Source of the DNA: Alphaproteobacteria bacterium
GTDB lineage: Bacteria > Pseudomonadota > Alphaproteobacteria > Puniceispirillales > Puniceispirillaceae
DNA length: 64,000 nucleotides
Assembly (NCBI GenBank): GCA_016779005.1
Contig: JADHOL010000005.1
Span: forward strand, 1-64,000
Direction: 5' to 3'
Shown: positions 39,136 to 49,057 of the stretch, piece after piece
Position numbering within the stretch: position 1 is the first letter of the stretch
Layout of the letters: each line of letters opens with the position of its first letter
The notes under the pieces: generated by a model
The model's input: only the letters and a program-made list of their open reading frames with translations
Database searches by the model: none
Told to the model about the DNA's origin: nothing
Made by a program: the position numbers and the translations under genes

Positions 39136-41088
39136 CTAGATTAATAGCTCTGGTATATTCTTGAATAATTCCAGTGCTTCTGGATTAGCAAGCGCTTCTG
39201 TGTTTTTAACAGGGCGCTGATGGATGATATCACGCACCGCAAGCTCGGTGATTTTTCCAGAACGTGTGCGCGGAATATCGCTCACCGCACATATGAGCGC
39301 AGGTACGTGCCGCGGTGTGGCTTTGGCTCTTATTTCCTGTTTAAGCCTGTCTTGTAATTCGTTGTTTAGAGTGAGCCCTTTTTTTAATCGCACGAATAAA
39401 ATAATCCTGACATCATCCTCAATATCCTGTCCAATAACAAGCGCCTCTGTTATCTCGTCAAAGGCCTCAACAGGTCTGTAAATCTCGGCTGTGCCAATTC
39501 TAACCCCCCCGGGATTCAAGGTTGCATCTGACCTGCCATGAATAATAATGCCGTCATTTTTTGTGAGTGTTGCCCAGTCTCCATGTCTCCAGATATTGTC
39601 AAACATATCAAAATAAGCAGCATGATATTTGCTACCATCAGCGTCATTCCAAAACCCTATTGGCATTGATGGGAAAGCAGATTTGCAGCAAAGTTCACCT
39701 TGCTTCTCGATAAGGTTTGTTCCATTTTCGGATAGAATAACCACATCCATTCCAAGGCCTCTACACTGGATTTCACCTGCATGTACTGGTCTTATAGGAC
39801 AACCAAGTACAAAACAGGACACGATGTCTGTTCCGCCAGATATGGATGCTAGTTGAAGGTTTTTGTTGACATGCTCATAGATAAAATCAAACCCTTCGGC
39901 ATTTAACGGCGACCCAGTTGAGCAAATCAGTTTAAGATTGGTTAAATCTGCTATTTCATTTGGCAGCACGCCTGACTTTCTGGAGGCATCGATAAATTTT
40001 GCAGAGGTGCCGAGCATATAAAGGTTTTCTGCTTCAGCCATTTTCCAGATTCTATCAGGCGCTGGATAAAAAGGATTTCCCTCAAACAAAACAATTTTTG
40101 CATTTACAGCAAGGGCGGAGACAAGCCAGTTCCACATCATCCATCCGCAGGTTGTAAAATAAAATACAGGCGCATTTTCTCTGACGTTTGAATGCAGCCT
40201 ATGCTCTTTAATATGTTGAAGCAGGGTGCCTCCAACGCTATGCAATATGCATTTAGGCGCTCCTGTGGTTCCAGACGAATATAAGATATATAACGGATCG
40301 TTAAAGCCTACTGGAACAAATTCCTGTATTGGCTCATACATAAGGGCATCTGAATATAATGAAATATCAGGGTCGCAGGTTAAATCAGGAGCATTGCCGT
40401 TATAATCATGCACCAGAATATGCACAAGGCTAGGTAATTTTTCTTTTAGCTGGCGTATGATATCCACTCTGCTGATTTTTTTACCCGCATAGCAATAGCC
40501 ATCAACTGTAATAAGCAGTTTTGGCTCAATCTGACTAAACCGGTCAAAAACACCGTTAAATCCAAAATCAGGGGAACAACTTGAATAAATAGCACCAAGT
40601 GAAGCAGTAGCAAGCATGGTTACCACCGCTTGTTGAATATTGGGAATATAAGCTGCTATTCTATCGCCCTTGCTCACACCTTGAGATCGCATCCAGCCTG
40701 CAAGTGCTAATACATTTTCTTTGAGGTTTTTTCGGGAAAGCTGCTCAATCCTGCCATCTTCATGATGGCTTGAGAGGGCGATATGGCTATCCGAATTTTG
40801 TAATAGATTTTCTGCAAAATTCAACGTTGCGTCGGGGAAAAATTGAGCCCCTGGCATTTTATCCTTGTTAATGAGCAATCGCTCACCAGCATTTCCAACA
40901 ACGCCATGCCACTCCCAAATGGATTTCCAGAATAAATCTGAATGCTCAACCGACCAACGCCACAAATCTTCATAGCGCTCTTGCCAGTCAAATCCATGAT
41001 TTTGCGCCACCCAATGAGCAAAATTAGTCAGCTCTGCATTATTAATTTCCGCGTTTGTTGGTTGCCATAAGATGGATGGGGTTGCCAT
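39136..41088 (-). CDS. Acetoacetyl-CoA synthetase
   Basis: ANL-superfamily ligase that activates acetoacetate with CoA and ATP, allowing ketone-body or PHB-derived carbon use. Motifs: the P-loop YSSGTTGAPKCILHS, CGWMMWNWLVSALA and GRSDATLNPGGVRIGTAEIY. The C-terminal lysine is in PRTRSGKITELAVRDI. At 650 residues it has the length of AacS enzymes; the N-terminal WRWSVEHSDLFWKSIWEW pattern is also typical. It stands alone, convergent with the hypothetical gene before it. Confidence 0.92.
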   Translation of the reverse strand: MATPSILWQPTNAEINNAELTNFAHWVAQNHGFDWQERYEDLWRWSVEHSDLFWKSIWEWHGVVGNAGERLLINKDKMPGAQFFPDATLNFAENLLQNSDSHIALSSHHEDGRIEQLSRKNLKENVLALAGWMRSQGVSKGDRIAAYIPNIQQAVVTMLATASLGAIYSSCSPDFGFNGVFDRFSQIEPKLLITVDGYCYAGKKISRVDIIRQLKEKLPSLVHILVHDYNGNAPDLTCDPDISLYSDALMYEPIQEFVPVGFNDPLYILYSSGTTGAPKCILHSVGGTLLQHIKEHRLHSNVRENAPVFYFTTCGWMMWNWLVSALAVNAKIVLFEGNPFYPAPDRIWKMAEAENLYMLGTSAKFIDASRKSGVLPNEIADLTNLKLICSTGSPLNAEGFDFIYEHVNKNLQLASISGGTDIVSCFVLGCPIRPVHAGEIQCRGLGMDVVILSENGTNLIEKQGELCCKSAFPSMPIGFWNDADGSKYHAAYFDMFDNIWRHGDWATLTKNDGIIIHGRSDATLNPGGVRIGTAEIYRPVEAFDEITEALVIGQDIEDDVRIILFVRLKKGLTLNNELQDRLKQEIRAKATPRHVPALICAVSDIPRTRSGKITELAVRDIIHQRPVKNTEALANPEALELFKNIPELLI

Positions 41089-41325
41089 TGTAATTCCCTG
41101 ATATATTTAACAATCATTATATAAAAATTATTCTGAACAGAACTTACGTATAAATAAGCATTGATTTTGGATTTTGCCAATCTGATATGTAAAAAAAACA
41201 TTATGCCTGCTTTGTATTATTATCTTAATGGCTGGTTTTAGTTATCCTTTATGTTTGTTCCTCAGAATAATTGATAAAGACGTTGCCTCTTATTAATTTT
41301 GTTATTTTAAATATCGGAGGATAGA

Positions 41326-41784
41326 ATGAATACAACGCTTGCTGGGATAATAAAAGCGTGCAGCGACTTAGAAAACCGGACTCATTTTCATGAATTAGAG
41401 GAAGGCCACTGGGTATTTATGGGTGAGCCATCAAATCCTATCATTCATTTGAAAGAAACCTGTGTTGATGACTATATCTTAATCCATTCATCCTTGTCTA
41501 AAACAGGCGAGGATGCGATGATAACCTCGTTCCTGACTGGGTTATTTGAGGAGGGTTCTCATGCAAGCTCTCCGGATGGAATTGGTGTTTGGTCAAACCG
41601 CAAAGCGGTTAATTATTTCATAAAACGCTCAATATGTCATCTAACCCCACGAGGGCTGATTCAACTTCTTGATAATTTTGCGTTGAACTTGTCTCTTAAA
41701 GGGTTTGCCATTCAACATATGCAAGACGAGGTTAAAGAGGATGACAGTATTGAGCGTTTTATATCAGTAGCTAAAGGAGTGTAA
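41326..41784 (+). CDS. Hypothetical protein, unrecognised
   Basis: 152 residues behind an excellent GGAGG Shine-Dalgarno sequence, so very probably real. It is a soluble alpha/beta-looking protein without signal peptide or membrane segment; stretches include HFHELEEGHWVFMGEPSN, DDYILIHSSLS and LLDNFALNLSLKGFAI. The pattern loosely recalls small chaperone-like or YbjN-type folds, but I cannot support a family. It precedes gor by about 107 bases on the same strand. Confidence 0.75.
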   Translation: MNTTLAGIIKACSDLENRTHFHELEEGHWVFMGEPSNPIIHLKETCVDDYILIHSSLSKTGEDAMITSFLTGLFEEGSHASSPDGIGVWSNRKAVNYFIKRSICHLTPRGLIQLLDNFALNLSLKGFAIQHMQDEVKEDDSIERFISVAKGV

Positions 41785-41891
41785 TTTAAGGGGCGTGTTA
41801 GGGTTACAATTATTTGGAAGCGTTCTCGACAATCACTATTTAAATGAGCTATGACACAGACATTAAATTGGAGCGTTAGCGGGAGCAGGGT

Positions 41892-43247
41892 ATGGCAAAC
41901 TATGATTATGACCTTATCGTAATAGGAGCAGGCTCTGGCGGTGTCAGAGCGAGCAGAATATCGGCGTCTCATGGGGCTAGAGTTGCTGTTATTGAAGAAG
42001 ACCGCCCTGGCGGTACCTGCGTAATCAGGGGATGCGTTCCAAAAAAGTTACTTGTCTATGGCGCAAGCTTTGCCCATGAAGCATCAGATGCACAAGGATT
42101 TGGCTGGCACATCGAGGGATTATCTCATAGCTGGTCATCCCTAATAGCAGCAAAAGATGCTGAAATTACCCGGCTTGAGGGCATTTATAGACAGCTTCTT
42201 GAAACTGCAGGGGTGGATTTAATTGCTGGATCAGCAACGCTTAGCGGACCTCATGAAGTATCTGTCGGCGGAAAAACGCTAACTGCAGAAACCATTCTTG
42301 TCGCTGTTGGCGGCACACCTACAATCCTTGATATACCAGGTATGATGGATTATGCCATTTCGTCAAACGAAGCGCTTGATCTAGAAGAGCGTCCAGAAAC
42401 CATAATCATCCATGGGGGCGGCTATATTGCGCTGGAATTTGCAGGTATTTTTGCAGCGCTTGGGTGTAAAACGCATCTCATTTATAGAAGTAATTACCCC
42501 CTTCGCGGATTTGATGAGAATGTAAGAGAACATATTGCAAAATGCCTTCCCGGCAGAGGGATAACCCTTCATCCAGAAACATCTATAACCAAGGTTGAGA
42601 AAACCCAAACCTTGCTCGAAATATCACTAGATAACGGCACAATGATTACCGCAAACCAGCTTTTATCCGCAACTGGCCGAAAGCCTAATACAGCATCGCT
42701 CGGTCTAGGTGAAATAGGTGTAGAGATGGGAGAGGCAGGGCAAATTAAAGTAACAGAGGATAGCCAAACAACTATGCCCTCTATTTATGCAATTGGGGAT
42801 GTTACAGACAGAGTAAATTTAACCCCAGTTGCTCTTGGCGAGGGGCATGCTTTTGCAGATAGCTTATATGGAAACAGGCCCAGAAAAATGTCTTATGACA
42901 TGATAGCCTCTGCCGTCTTTAGCCAGCCCCCCATATCATGTGTTGGCATGACTGAGAGTGAGGCAACAGACAAGGGCATAGATGTTGTGGTATTTGAATC
43001 TCGTTTTCGGGCCATGAAAAACACAATTTCTGGGCGCTCTGAGCAAAGCTACATGAAATTGGTAGTAGACCAAAAAACAGATAGGGTGCTTGGCGCTCAT
43101 ATGGTAGGGCCTGATTGTGCGGAGATAATGCAAGGCATTGCGATTGCAATGAAGATGGGTGCAACAAAGTCAGATTTTGATGCAACCGTCGGGATTCATC
43201 CAACGGCAGCTGAAGAGTTTGTTACAATGCGAACGCCCAGAAGCTAA
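41892..43247 (+). CDS. gor: Glutathione-disulfide reductase
   Basis: NADPH-dependent flavoenzyme keeping glutathione reduced. FAD-binding GAGSGGVRASRISA is at about 12-25. The redox-active cysteines are C43 and C48 in GGTCVIRGCVPKK. The central NAD(P) domain has IIHGGGYIALEFAGIFAALG. The C-terminal HPTAAEEFVTM supplies the catalytic His and Glu to the partner subunit. 451 residues, typical. A dihydrolipoamide dehydrogenase or mercuric reductase is excluded by the VIRGCVPKK active site. Confidence 0.93.
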   Translation: MANYDYDLIVIGAGSGGVRASRISASHGARVAVIEEDRPGGTCVIRGCVPKKLLVYGASFAHEASDAQGFGWHIEGLSHSWSSLIAAKDAEITRLEGIYRQLLETAGVDLIAGSATLSGPHEVSVGGKTLTAETILVAVGGTPTILDIPGMMDYAISSNEALDLEERPETIIIHGGGYIALEFAGIFAALGCKTHLIYRSNYPLRGFDENVREHIAKCLPGRGITLHPETSITKVEKTQTLLEISLDNGTMITANQLLSATGRKPNTASLGLGEIGVEMGEAGQIKVTEDSQTTMPSIYAIGDVTDRVNLTPVALGEGHAFADSLYGNRPRKMSYDMIASAVFSQPPISCVGMTESEATDKGIDVVVFESRFRAMKNTISGRSEQSYMKLVVDQKTDRVLGAHMVGPDCAEIMQGIAIAMKMGATKSDFDATVGIHPTAAEEFVTMRTPRS

Positions 43248-43441
43248 AAAAAGTCATAAATGAATTTTTTTTAATCTGCTTTTCATCTGTATGGTGAAAT
43301 AGCATTAACGCAATCCAAATAAAAAAATGGGATATGCCAAGTTTATTTGCATTTAACCAAGCTAGACAGTACATTCCCATTACAATAAATCCCATAAAGT
43401 TGGTCTGGGTAGATATAATATTAAAAAAAATAGGTGTTGAT

Positions 43442-44821
43442 ATGAAATGGCAACCAAATAGCTGGCGTGAATTTCCTATTAAGCAAGTGCCAGAATATCC
43501 TAATGCAACAATGCTAAAGGATGTTGAACAGATGCTTGAAAAACGTCCTCCTCTTGTCTTTGCAGGAGAGGTTCAGGATTTACGCCAAAAACTTGGGCAA
43601 GTCGCAGAAGGGAAGGCGTTTCTTCTTCAGGGCGGGGATTGTGCGGAAAGTTTTGCAGAATATAGCGCTAATAATATCAGAGATAGCTTTAAGGTAATTT
43701 TGCAAATGGCAGTTGCACTTACCTTTGGTGCCGGATTGCCAGTTGTAAAAGTTGGCAGAATGGCTGGCCAATTCGCTAAACCGCGCTCTGCAAATACTGA
43801 AGTGATTGATGGTGTTGAGCTGCCTTCTTATCGTGGCGATATGGTAAATGGCATTGAGTTTAATGAAGCCAGTAGAATACCTGACCCTCACAGATTGCTG
43901 AATGTGTATGACCATTCGGCGGCAACTCTTAATTTGCTGCGTGCCTTCTCACAAGGAGGAATGGCAAATCTTAATCAGGTGCATAGCTGGAATATTGATT
44001 ATGTTAAAGATACAGCTCAATCAAAGAAATTTGAACAGCTATCTGAGAAAATAGAAGAATGTCTTCAGTTTATGTCTGCTTGTGGCGTTCATTCAGACAA
44101 TACAAGAGCATTGATGGAAACAGATTTCTATACAAGCCATGAAGCGCTGCTTTTGAACTATGAAGAGGCTATGACGCGGAAAGATACCATAACAGATGAA
44201 AAAGAGTTATTTACGACATCAGCTCATATGGTTTGGATTGGCGATCGTACCCGTCAGCTAGATGGCGCACATGTTGAATATATGCGCGGTATTGCAAACC
44301 CGATTGGCCTTAAATGCGGCCCTTCTCTTGAAGCAGATGATTTATTGGCGTTAATTGACACCCTGAATCCAGATAATATTCCAGGCAGATTAACGCTGAT
44401 TGCCAGAATGGGCGCTGATCATGTAACCGCAAAACTACCCTCTTTATTGCGGGCAGTAGATAAATCAGGTGCCAATGTTGTTTGGTGCTGTGATCCCATG
44501 CATGGTAATACGGTGAAGGCAAGTTCTGGATATAAAACACGCCGGGTTGAAGATGTCATGAGAGAAGTTGAAGGATTTTTTGCGGCCCATGATGAGGTTG
44601 GCACCTATCCAGGCGGGGTTCATTTTGAAATGACAGGACAAAATGTTACTGAATGTGTTGGCGGAGTTGTATCCGTAACAGAAGAATCTCTGGGAGATAG
44701 GTATCATACTCATTGTGACCCAAGGCTGAATGCCAGCCAGTCACTTGAGCTTGCTTTTTTAATTGCTAATTTAATGAAAAAGCGTCGAGATCAATCTGCT
44801 GGAATAGCGCAGGCTGTATAG
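43442..44821 (+). CDS. aroG: 3-deoxy-7-phosphoheptulonate synthase, class II
   Basis: First step of the shikimate pathway, joining PEP and erythrose-4-phosphate. The class II (plant/AroG-II) type is shown by [43 protein letters not shown] and the metal/PEP-binding [25 protein letters not shown] lies near the C-terminus. The frame opens at 43334, but [12 protein letters not shown] from the ATG at 43442 has AGGTG five bases upstream and matches the family N-terminus, so I trim it to about 459 residues. Confidence 0.93.
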   Translation: MKWQPNSWREFPIKQVPEYPNATMLKDVEQMLEKRPPLVFAGEVQDLRQKLGQVAEGKAFLLQGGDCAESFAEYSANNIRDSFKVILQMAVALTFGAGLPVVKVGRMAGQFAKPRSANTEVIDGVELPSYRGDMVNGIEFNEASRIPDPHRLLNVYDHSAATLNLLRAFSQGGMANLNQVHSWNIDYVKDTAQSKKFEQLSEKIEECLQFMSACGVHSDNTRALMETDFYTSHEALLLNYEEAMTRKDTITDEKELFTTSAHMVWIGDRTRQLDGAHVEYMRGIANPIGLKCGPSLEADDLLALIDTLNPDNIPGRLTLIARMGADHVTAKLPSLLRAVDKSGANVVWCCDPMHGNTVKASSGYKTRRVEDVMREVEGFFAAHDEVGTYPGGVHFEMTGQNVTECVGGVVSVTEESLGDRYHTHCDPRLNASQSLELAFLIANLMKKRRDQSAGIAQAV

Positions 44822-44866
44822 CTGTTTTCTCTAATAAAGGGTTAAAAAGTCAGGACAGTGACCAAA

Positions 44867-46015
44867 ATGTGGCCAGATATACAATCTCATCCGCGATATA
44901 CAGATAGTTATTTTAACTTAACGCGGCAAATTTTGCAGGAACACGGCGATGCCGAGGTAACCTATGCTGTGTTTATGCGAAGACCAGTAACACTTGCCCC
45001 GAAGCTTGCAATTGACTGGTTGCTCAAAATGACAGCTGAGCGCGGTGTGTCTGTTAAAATTGACTCTCTGTTTAAAGAGGGCGCATGGGTTGGCGCTGGA
45101 GAGCCTATGTTTTACATTTCTGGAAGCATGGTTGCTCTTGTAGATTTGGAAACTATATTTCTACAAAAATTGGGGGCTTCTTGCGTCGCCGCCTATAATG
45201 CCTATCATATGTCGATTGAGTTGCCAGAGGTTGGTTTTATTGCGATGGATGCCCGTCATTGCGCGGGAACAGAAATGGCAGAGTTAATGGCGTATGGAGC
45301 GTCTGTTGGCTCCAAAAAAGCCATATCCAAAAATGGTGCAAAAGGGTTTATAGGATGCGCAACAGACGCAACAGCTCATTATTTTGGAATGACGCATGGC
45401 ATGGGAACAATGCCGCATGCCTTAATCGGATATGCTGGTAGCACTGCAAGAGCAGCACAGCTATTCCATAAAACCTTTCCGAAGCGTGATTTGACGGTTC
45501 TTGTGGATTATTATGGAAATGAAATCGATGATGCAATTTCGGCTGCAAATGCATTTCCAGAACTGGCTAAATCTGGTCAGTTGGGCGTGAGAATAGATAC
45601 CCATGGCGGCAGATTTGTTCAAGGATTAGATACGCAAGAATCTTATGCTGTTTTAGACAGAAACGTGCCAGATGCAATTCGTGGTTATCGCACAGAGCAG
45701 GAACTTAAGCATTTAATGGGAACAGGTGTTTCTGCTGCCGCAATTTGGCATATGCATGAGCAGCTTAATAAGGCAGGTTTTAATAATGTAAAGATAGTTG
45801 CTTCTAGTGGGTTTAGCCCTGATAAATGCCGTGTCTTCTCATTAGCAAAGGCACCAGTTGATGTTATTGGCACAGGCTCCTACCTGCCCTCTAACTGGTC
45901 AGATACTTATGCCACTGCGGATATTATTTCTTATAATGGAGTTGAGCAGGTCAAGGTAGGGCGTGAATTTTTATTCTCAAAACATAAATCAAATAGGGAT
46001 GATAGTGGGCAGTGA
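44867..46015 (+). CDS. pncB: Nicotinate phosphoribosyltransferase
   Basis: Salvages nicotinate to nicotinate mononucleotide, feeding NAD synthesis. Family features: RPVTLAPKLAIDWLL, the MDARHCAGTEMAEL segment with the catalytic region, HGMGTMPHALIGYAGST and RIDTHGGRFVQGLD. An AGGA lies 11 bases before the ATG at 44867. A GTG at 44858 would leave only two bases, so the ATG is preferred. About 382 residues, a shorter form than E. coli PncB. Its stop overlaps the nadE start. Confidence 0.9.
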   Translation: MWPDIQSHPRYTDSYFNLTRQILQEHGDAEVTYAVFMRRPVTLAPKLAIDWLLKMTAERGVSVKIDSLFKEGAWVGAGEPMFYISGSMVALVDLETIFLQKLGASCVAAYNAYHMSIELPEVGFIAMDARHCAGTEMAELMAYGASVGSKKAISKNGAKGFIGCATDATAHYFGMTHGMGTMPHALIGYAGSTARAAQLFHKTFPKRDLTVLVDYYGNEIDDAISAANAFPELAKSGQLGVRIDTHGGRFVQGLDTQESYAVLDRNVPDAIRGYRTEQELKHLMGTGVSAAAIWHMHEQLNKAGFNNVKIVASSGFSPDKCRVFSLAKAPVDVIGTGSYLPSNWSDTYATADIISYNGVEQVKVGREFLFSKHKSNRDDSGQ

Positions 46016-47703
46016 TGACGTCATCTAATAATAAAGATCCAGCAAAGCTTGCTATTGCACTTGCCCAGCTTAACCCACATCTTGGTAATGTTAAATCAAA
46101 TACAGAAAAACTAATCACAGCCCATGCAAAAGCAGCAAATCTGGGTGCCGACATCCTTGTTACGCCTGAGATGTATCTTGCGGGCTATCCGTGTGATGAT
46201 TTGGTTTATCGCAGTGATTTTATGGCTGAAATAGAAGCTGCATTAACTGACATTGCAACATACACAACAAGCGATATGCCAGCTATCATCATAGGGGCAC
46301 CCCGGCGGCAAGATGGGGTTTTATATAATTCATTATTCGTCTTAGACGAAGGCAGAATATGTCACCATTATGATAAAATGAATTTGCCTAATTATGGTGT
46401 TTTTGATGATAAACGCAATTTTGAGGCAGGACACGGAACAGGTCCTATCTCTGTTCGTGGATGGCGTCTTGGTCTTGCTATTTGTGAGGATATTTGGACA
46501 TCTGATATTTGTGAGACATTGCAGGAAGCAGGCGCGCAACTCCTCATTTCGTTAAATGCAAGCCCATTTGAAATCGGCAAACAAGATAAAAGAATGGCAA
46601 CCGCTATTGCCAGAATGAGTGAGACGAACCTGCCTATTATCTATCTTAATATGGTTGGGGGTCAGGATGAAATCGTGTTTGATGGTAATTCCTTTGCACT
46701 GAATGTTGGCGGGGAGCTTGTCTCTCACCTTCCGAGTTTTTCAGAAACAGTCTCACTGGTAACGGTTTCATCACAATTATCTGAAATAAGGCTTATTGGA
46801 CAGATTCATAAACCTGAGGAGGGGCTTGCCTCTTGCTATAGTGCTTTGATGGTTGGGATACGCGATTATGTTGAGAAGAATAATTTTCCAGGGGTGGTGC
46901 TCGGCCTTTCAGGGGGAATAGATTCAGCACTTGTTGCGGTTTTAGCAGCAGATGCGCTAGGGGCTGACAAGGTTAGTGCGATTATGATGCCATCTGAATT
47001 TACAGCTGATATCAGCTTGAATGATGCAAAATTACTCGCTGATAATCTTGGCATTGATTATAAAATAATCCCTATTGGCGGCGCGATGTCACAAATGGAT
47101 GCGATGCTAGAGCCTTATTTTAAAGAAACCCAAACAGGTATTGCAGAAGAGAATATTCAGTCCAGACTTCGCGGTTTAACACTGATGGCATATTCCAATA
47201 AGTTTGGGTCAATGGTTCTGGCAACAGGCAATAAATCTGAATATGCGGCTGGATATGCAACGTTATATGGGGATATGTGCGGCGGCTATGCCCCTATTAA
47301 AGATGTCTGGAAGACAACGGTGTTTGAGCTTTGCAAATGGCGTAATAATCATATTCCCAGATTATCTTGTGTGCATAATGATAATGTTATACCAGAGCGT
47401 ATCATTACACGCCCGCCATCTGCAGAATTAAGAGCTGATCAGCAAGATACCGATAGTCTGCCAGAATATGACATACTTGATCCAATATTAATTGCTTTGA
47501 CAGAAGAAATGGCAGATATAGACACCATTACAAGCAGAGGGTTTAATAGAAGCGATGTTGAAACAGCAAGCCAGCTATTATTCAGAGCAGAATATAAACG
47601 GTTTCAGGCCGCACCAGGACCAAAAATCACCCCTCGCGCATTTGGCAGGGATAGACGGCTACCCCTAACTTCTGGTTTCAGGCCCGCATCTCATAATAGG
47701 TAG
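46015..47703 (+). CDS. nadE: NAD+ synthase, glutamine-dependent
   Basis: Amidates NaAD to NAD+ with glutamine as nitrogen donor. The N-terminal nitrilase-type glutaminase has the Glu/Lys/Cys triad in VTPEMYLAGYPCDD, HHYDKMNLPNYGVFDD and LAICEDIW. The C-terminal synthetase has the PP-loop LGLSGGIDSALVAVLAADAL. About 562 residues, normal for the two-domain bacterial form. ATG at 46015 overlaps the pncB stop (TGATG), tying the two NAD genes together. Confidence 0.94.
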   Translation: MTSSNNKDPAKLAIALAQLNPHLGNVKSNTEKLITAHAKAANLGADILVTPEMYLAGYPCDDLVYRSDFMAEIEAALTDIATYTTSDMPAIIIGAPRRQDGVLYNSLFVLDEGRICHHYDKMNLPNYGVFDDKRNFEAGHGTGPISVRGWRLGLAICEDIWTSDICETLQEAGAQLLISLNASPFEIGKQDKRMATAIARMSETNLPIIYLNMVGGQDEIVFDGNSFALNVGGELVSHLPSFSETVSLVTVSSQLSEIRLIGQIHKPEEGLASCYSALMVGIRDYVEKNNFPGVVLGLSGGIDSALVAVLAADALGADKVSAIMMPSEFTADISLNDAKLLADNLGIDYKIIPIGGAMSQMDAMLEPYFKETQTGIAEENIQSRLRGLTLMAYSNKFGSMVLATGNKSEYAAGYATLYGDMCGGYAPIKDVWKTTVFELCKWRNNHIPRLSCVHNDNVIPERIITRPPSAELRADQQDTDSLPEYDILDPILIALTEEMADIDTITSRGFNRSDVETASQLLFRAEYKRFQAAPGPKITPRAFGRDRRLPLTSGFRPASHNR

Positions 47704-47713
47704 GATTTCGTAA

Positions 47714-49057
47714 ATGACATCGCCAAAAGTTAGGTTCGCACCAAGTCCGACAGGACATCTGCATGTGGGTAATTTGAGAACTGCATTAGTTAATTTTCTA
47801 TATGCAAAAAAATCCGGTGGCCATTTTATGCTCAGGATAGATGATACAGATACACAGAGATCAACGCCAGAATATGAGGAATCTATTCGCACGGATTTAC
47901 AGTGGCTTGGGATTAATTGGGATAACGAAGACAGACAATCAGAAAGGCTAGATAGATATCAGAAGGCCTTGGATAATCTGCTTGAGAAGGGGCGTGCTTA
48001 TCCATGTTATGAAACACAAGAAGAATTGGGCTTAAAAAGAAAAGCGCAGCTTATGTCAGGTAAGCCGCCAGTGTATGACCGCGCTGCCTTGCGCTTAACA
48101 GATGCTCAGAAAAAAGCCTATGCAGAACAGAATATCACGCCGCATTACCGCTTTTTACTGCAAGACACAGAGGTTAAATGGACGGATCTGGTAAGAGGAG
48201 AATCAAGCATTCATATGTCAAGCTTGTCAGATCCTGTTCTACTTCGTGCGGATGGCAGGGTGATTTACACGCTTGCTTCAGTGGTTGATGATATTGATCA
48301 TGGTATCACAACCATATTAAGAGGCGAAGATCATGTGACGAATTCAGCTGCCCAAATCCAGCTTTTCGAAGCATTGGGCGCTAGCGCTCCTGAAATGGGG
48401 CATATGGCGTTACTGGCAGGCGCAGATGGGCAAGGGCTATCAAAAAGACTAGGCAGTTTATCCATTGGCCAATTGCGCGAAGAAGGGTTTGAGCCCTTAG
48501 CGATTACGGCTCTATTATCAAGAATTGGTACATCCGATCCAATAGAAGCATTTGGGCAGTTGAATGACATTATAGAACAATTCTCACTTGAAAAATTCGG
48601 GCGCTCTACTGCTAAATTTGATCCAGATGAGCTTCGTATTATTAACTCAAAAACACTTCAACTGCTTGAGTTTGATGAGGTCAGTGATAGATTTGAGCAA
48701 TTTGGATTATCAAAAATAGATGCTGAATTCTGGAATGCTATACGTGGTAATATCTCCTATTTTCAAGATATTAATTTCTGGTGGCAGCTTTGTCATTCTG
48801 AATTAACACCTGTTATGGAGGATGCTGAGATATGCAAAATTGCGGTTGAGACACTACCGCAAGGCGAATTGACAGCAGAAATTTGGCCGAGCTGGGTTGC
48901 CGCGATATCTGATAAATCAGGTAAAAAAGGTAAAGCCTTATTCCGCCCATTACGGCTAGCCCTGACAGGCAGAACAGAAGGGCCAGAGGTCAAGAATTTA
49001 CTTAAATATATGGAGCGCGAACGCGTTCAAAAACGGCTATCAGGGATAACGGCATGA
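47714..49057 (+). CDS. gltX: Glutamyl-tRNA synthetase
   Basis: Class I aminoacyl-tRNA synthetase. The HIGH motif is in PSPTGHLHVGNLRTAL and the KMSKS equivalent is LSKRLGSL. DDTDTQRSTPEYEESIRTDL is the conserved glutamate/ATP region. At 447 residues it is slightly short for GltX. Many Alphaproteobacteria carry two gltX genes, one of them charging tRNA-Gln for later amidation; which role this copy has cannot be told. It starts 10 bases after nadE and overlaps cysS. Confidence 0.93.
   Translation: MTSPKVRFAPSPTGHLHVGNLRTALVNFLYAKKSGGHFMLRIDDTDTQRSTPEYEESIRTDLQWLGINWDNEDRQSERLDRYQKALDNLLEKGRAYPCYETQEELGLKRKAQLMSGKPPVYDRAALRLTDAQKKAYAEQNITPHYRFLLQDTEVKWTDLVRGESSIHMSSLSDPVLLRADGRVIYTLASVVDDIDHGITTILRGEDHVTNSAAQIQLFEALGASAPEMGHMALLAGADGQGLSKRLGSLSIGQLREEGFEPLAITALLSRIGTSDPIEAFGQLNDIIEQFSLEKFGRSTAKFDPDELRIINSKTLQLLEFDEVSDRFEQFGLSKIDAEFWNAIRGNISYFQDINFWWQLCHSELTPVMEDAEICKIAVETLPQGELTAEIWPSWVAAISDKSGKKGKALFRPLRLALTGRTEGPEVKNLLKYMERERVQKRLSGITA

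Noticed and set aside
43334-43441. N-terminal extension of the DAHP synthase frame
   Set aside because: The family N-terminus and a good ribosome-binding site mark the ATG at 43442 as the start.
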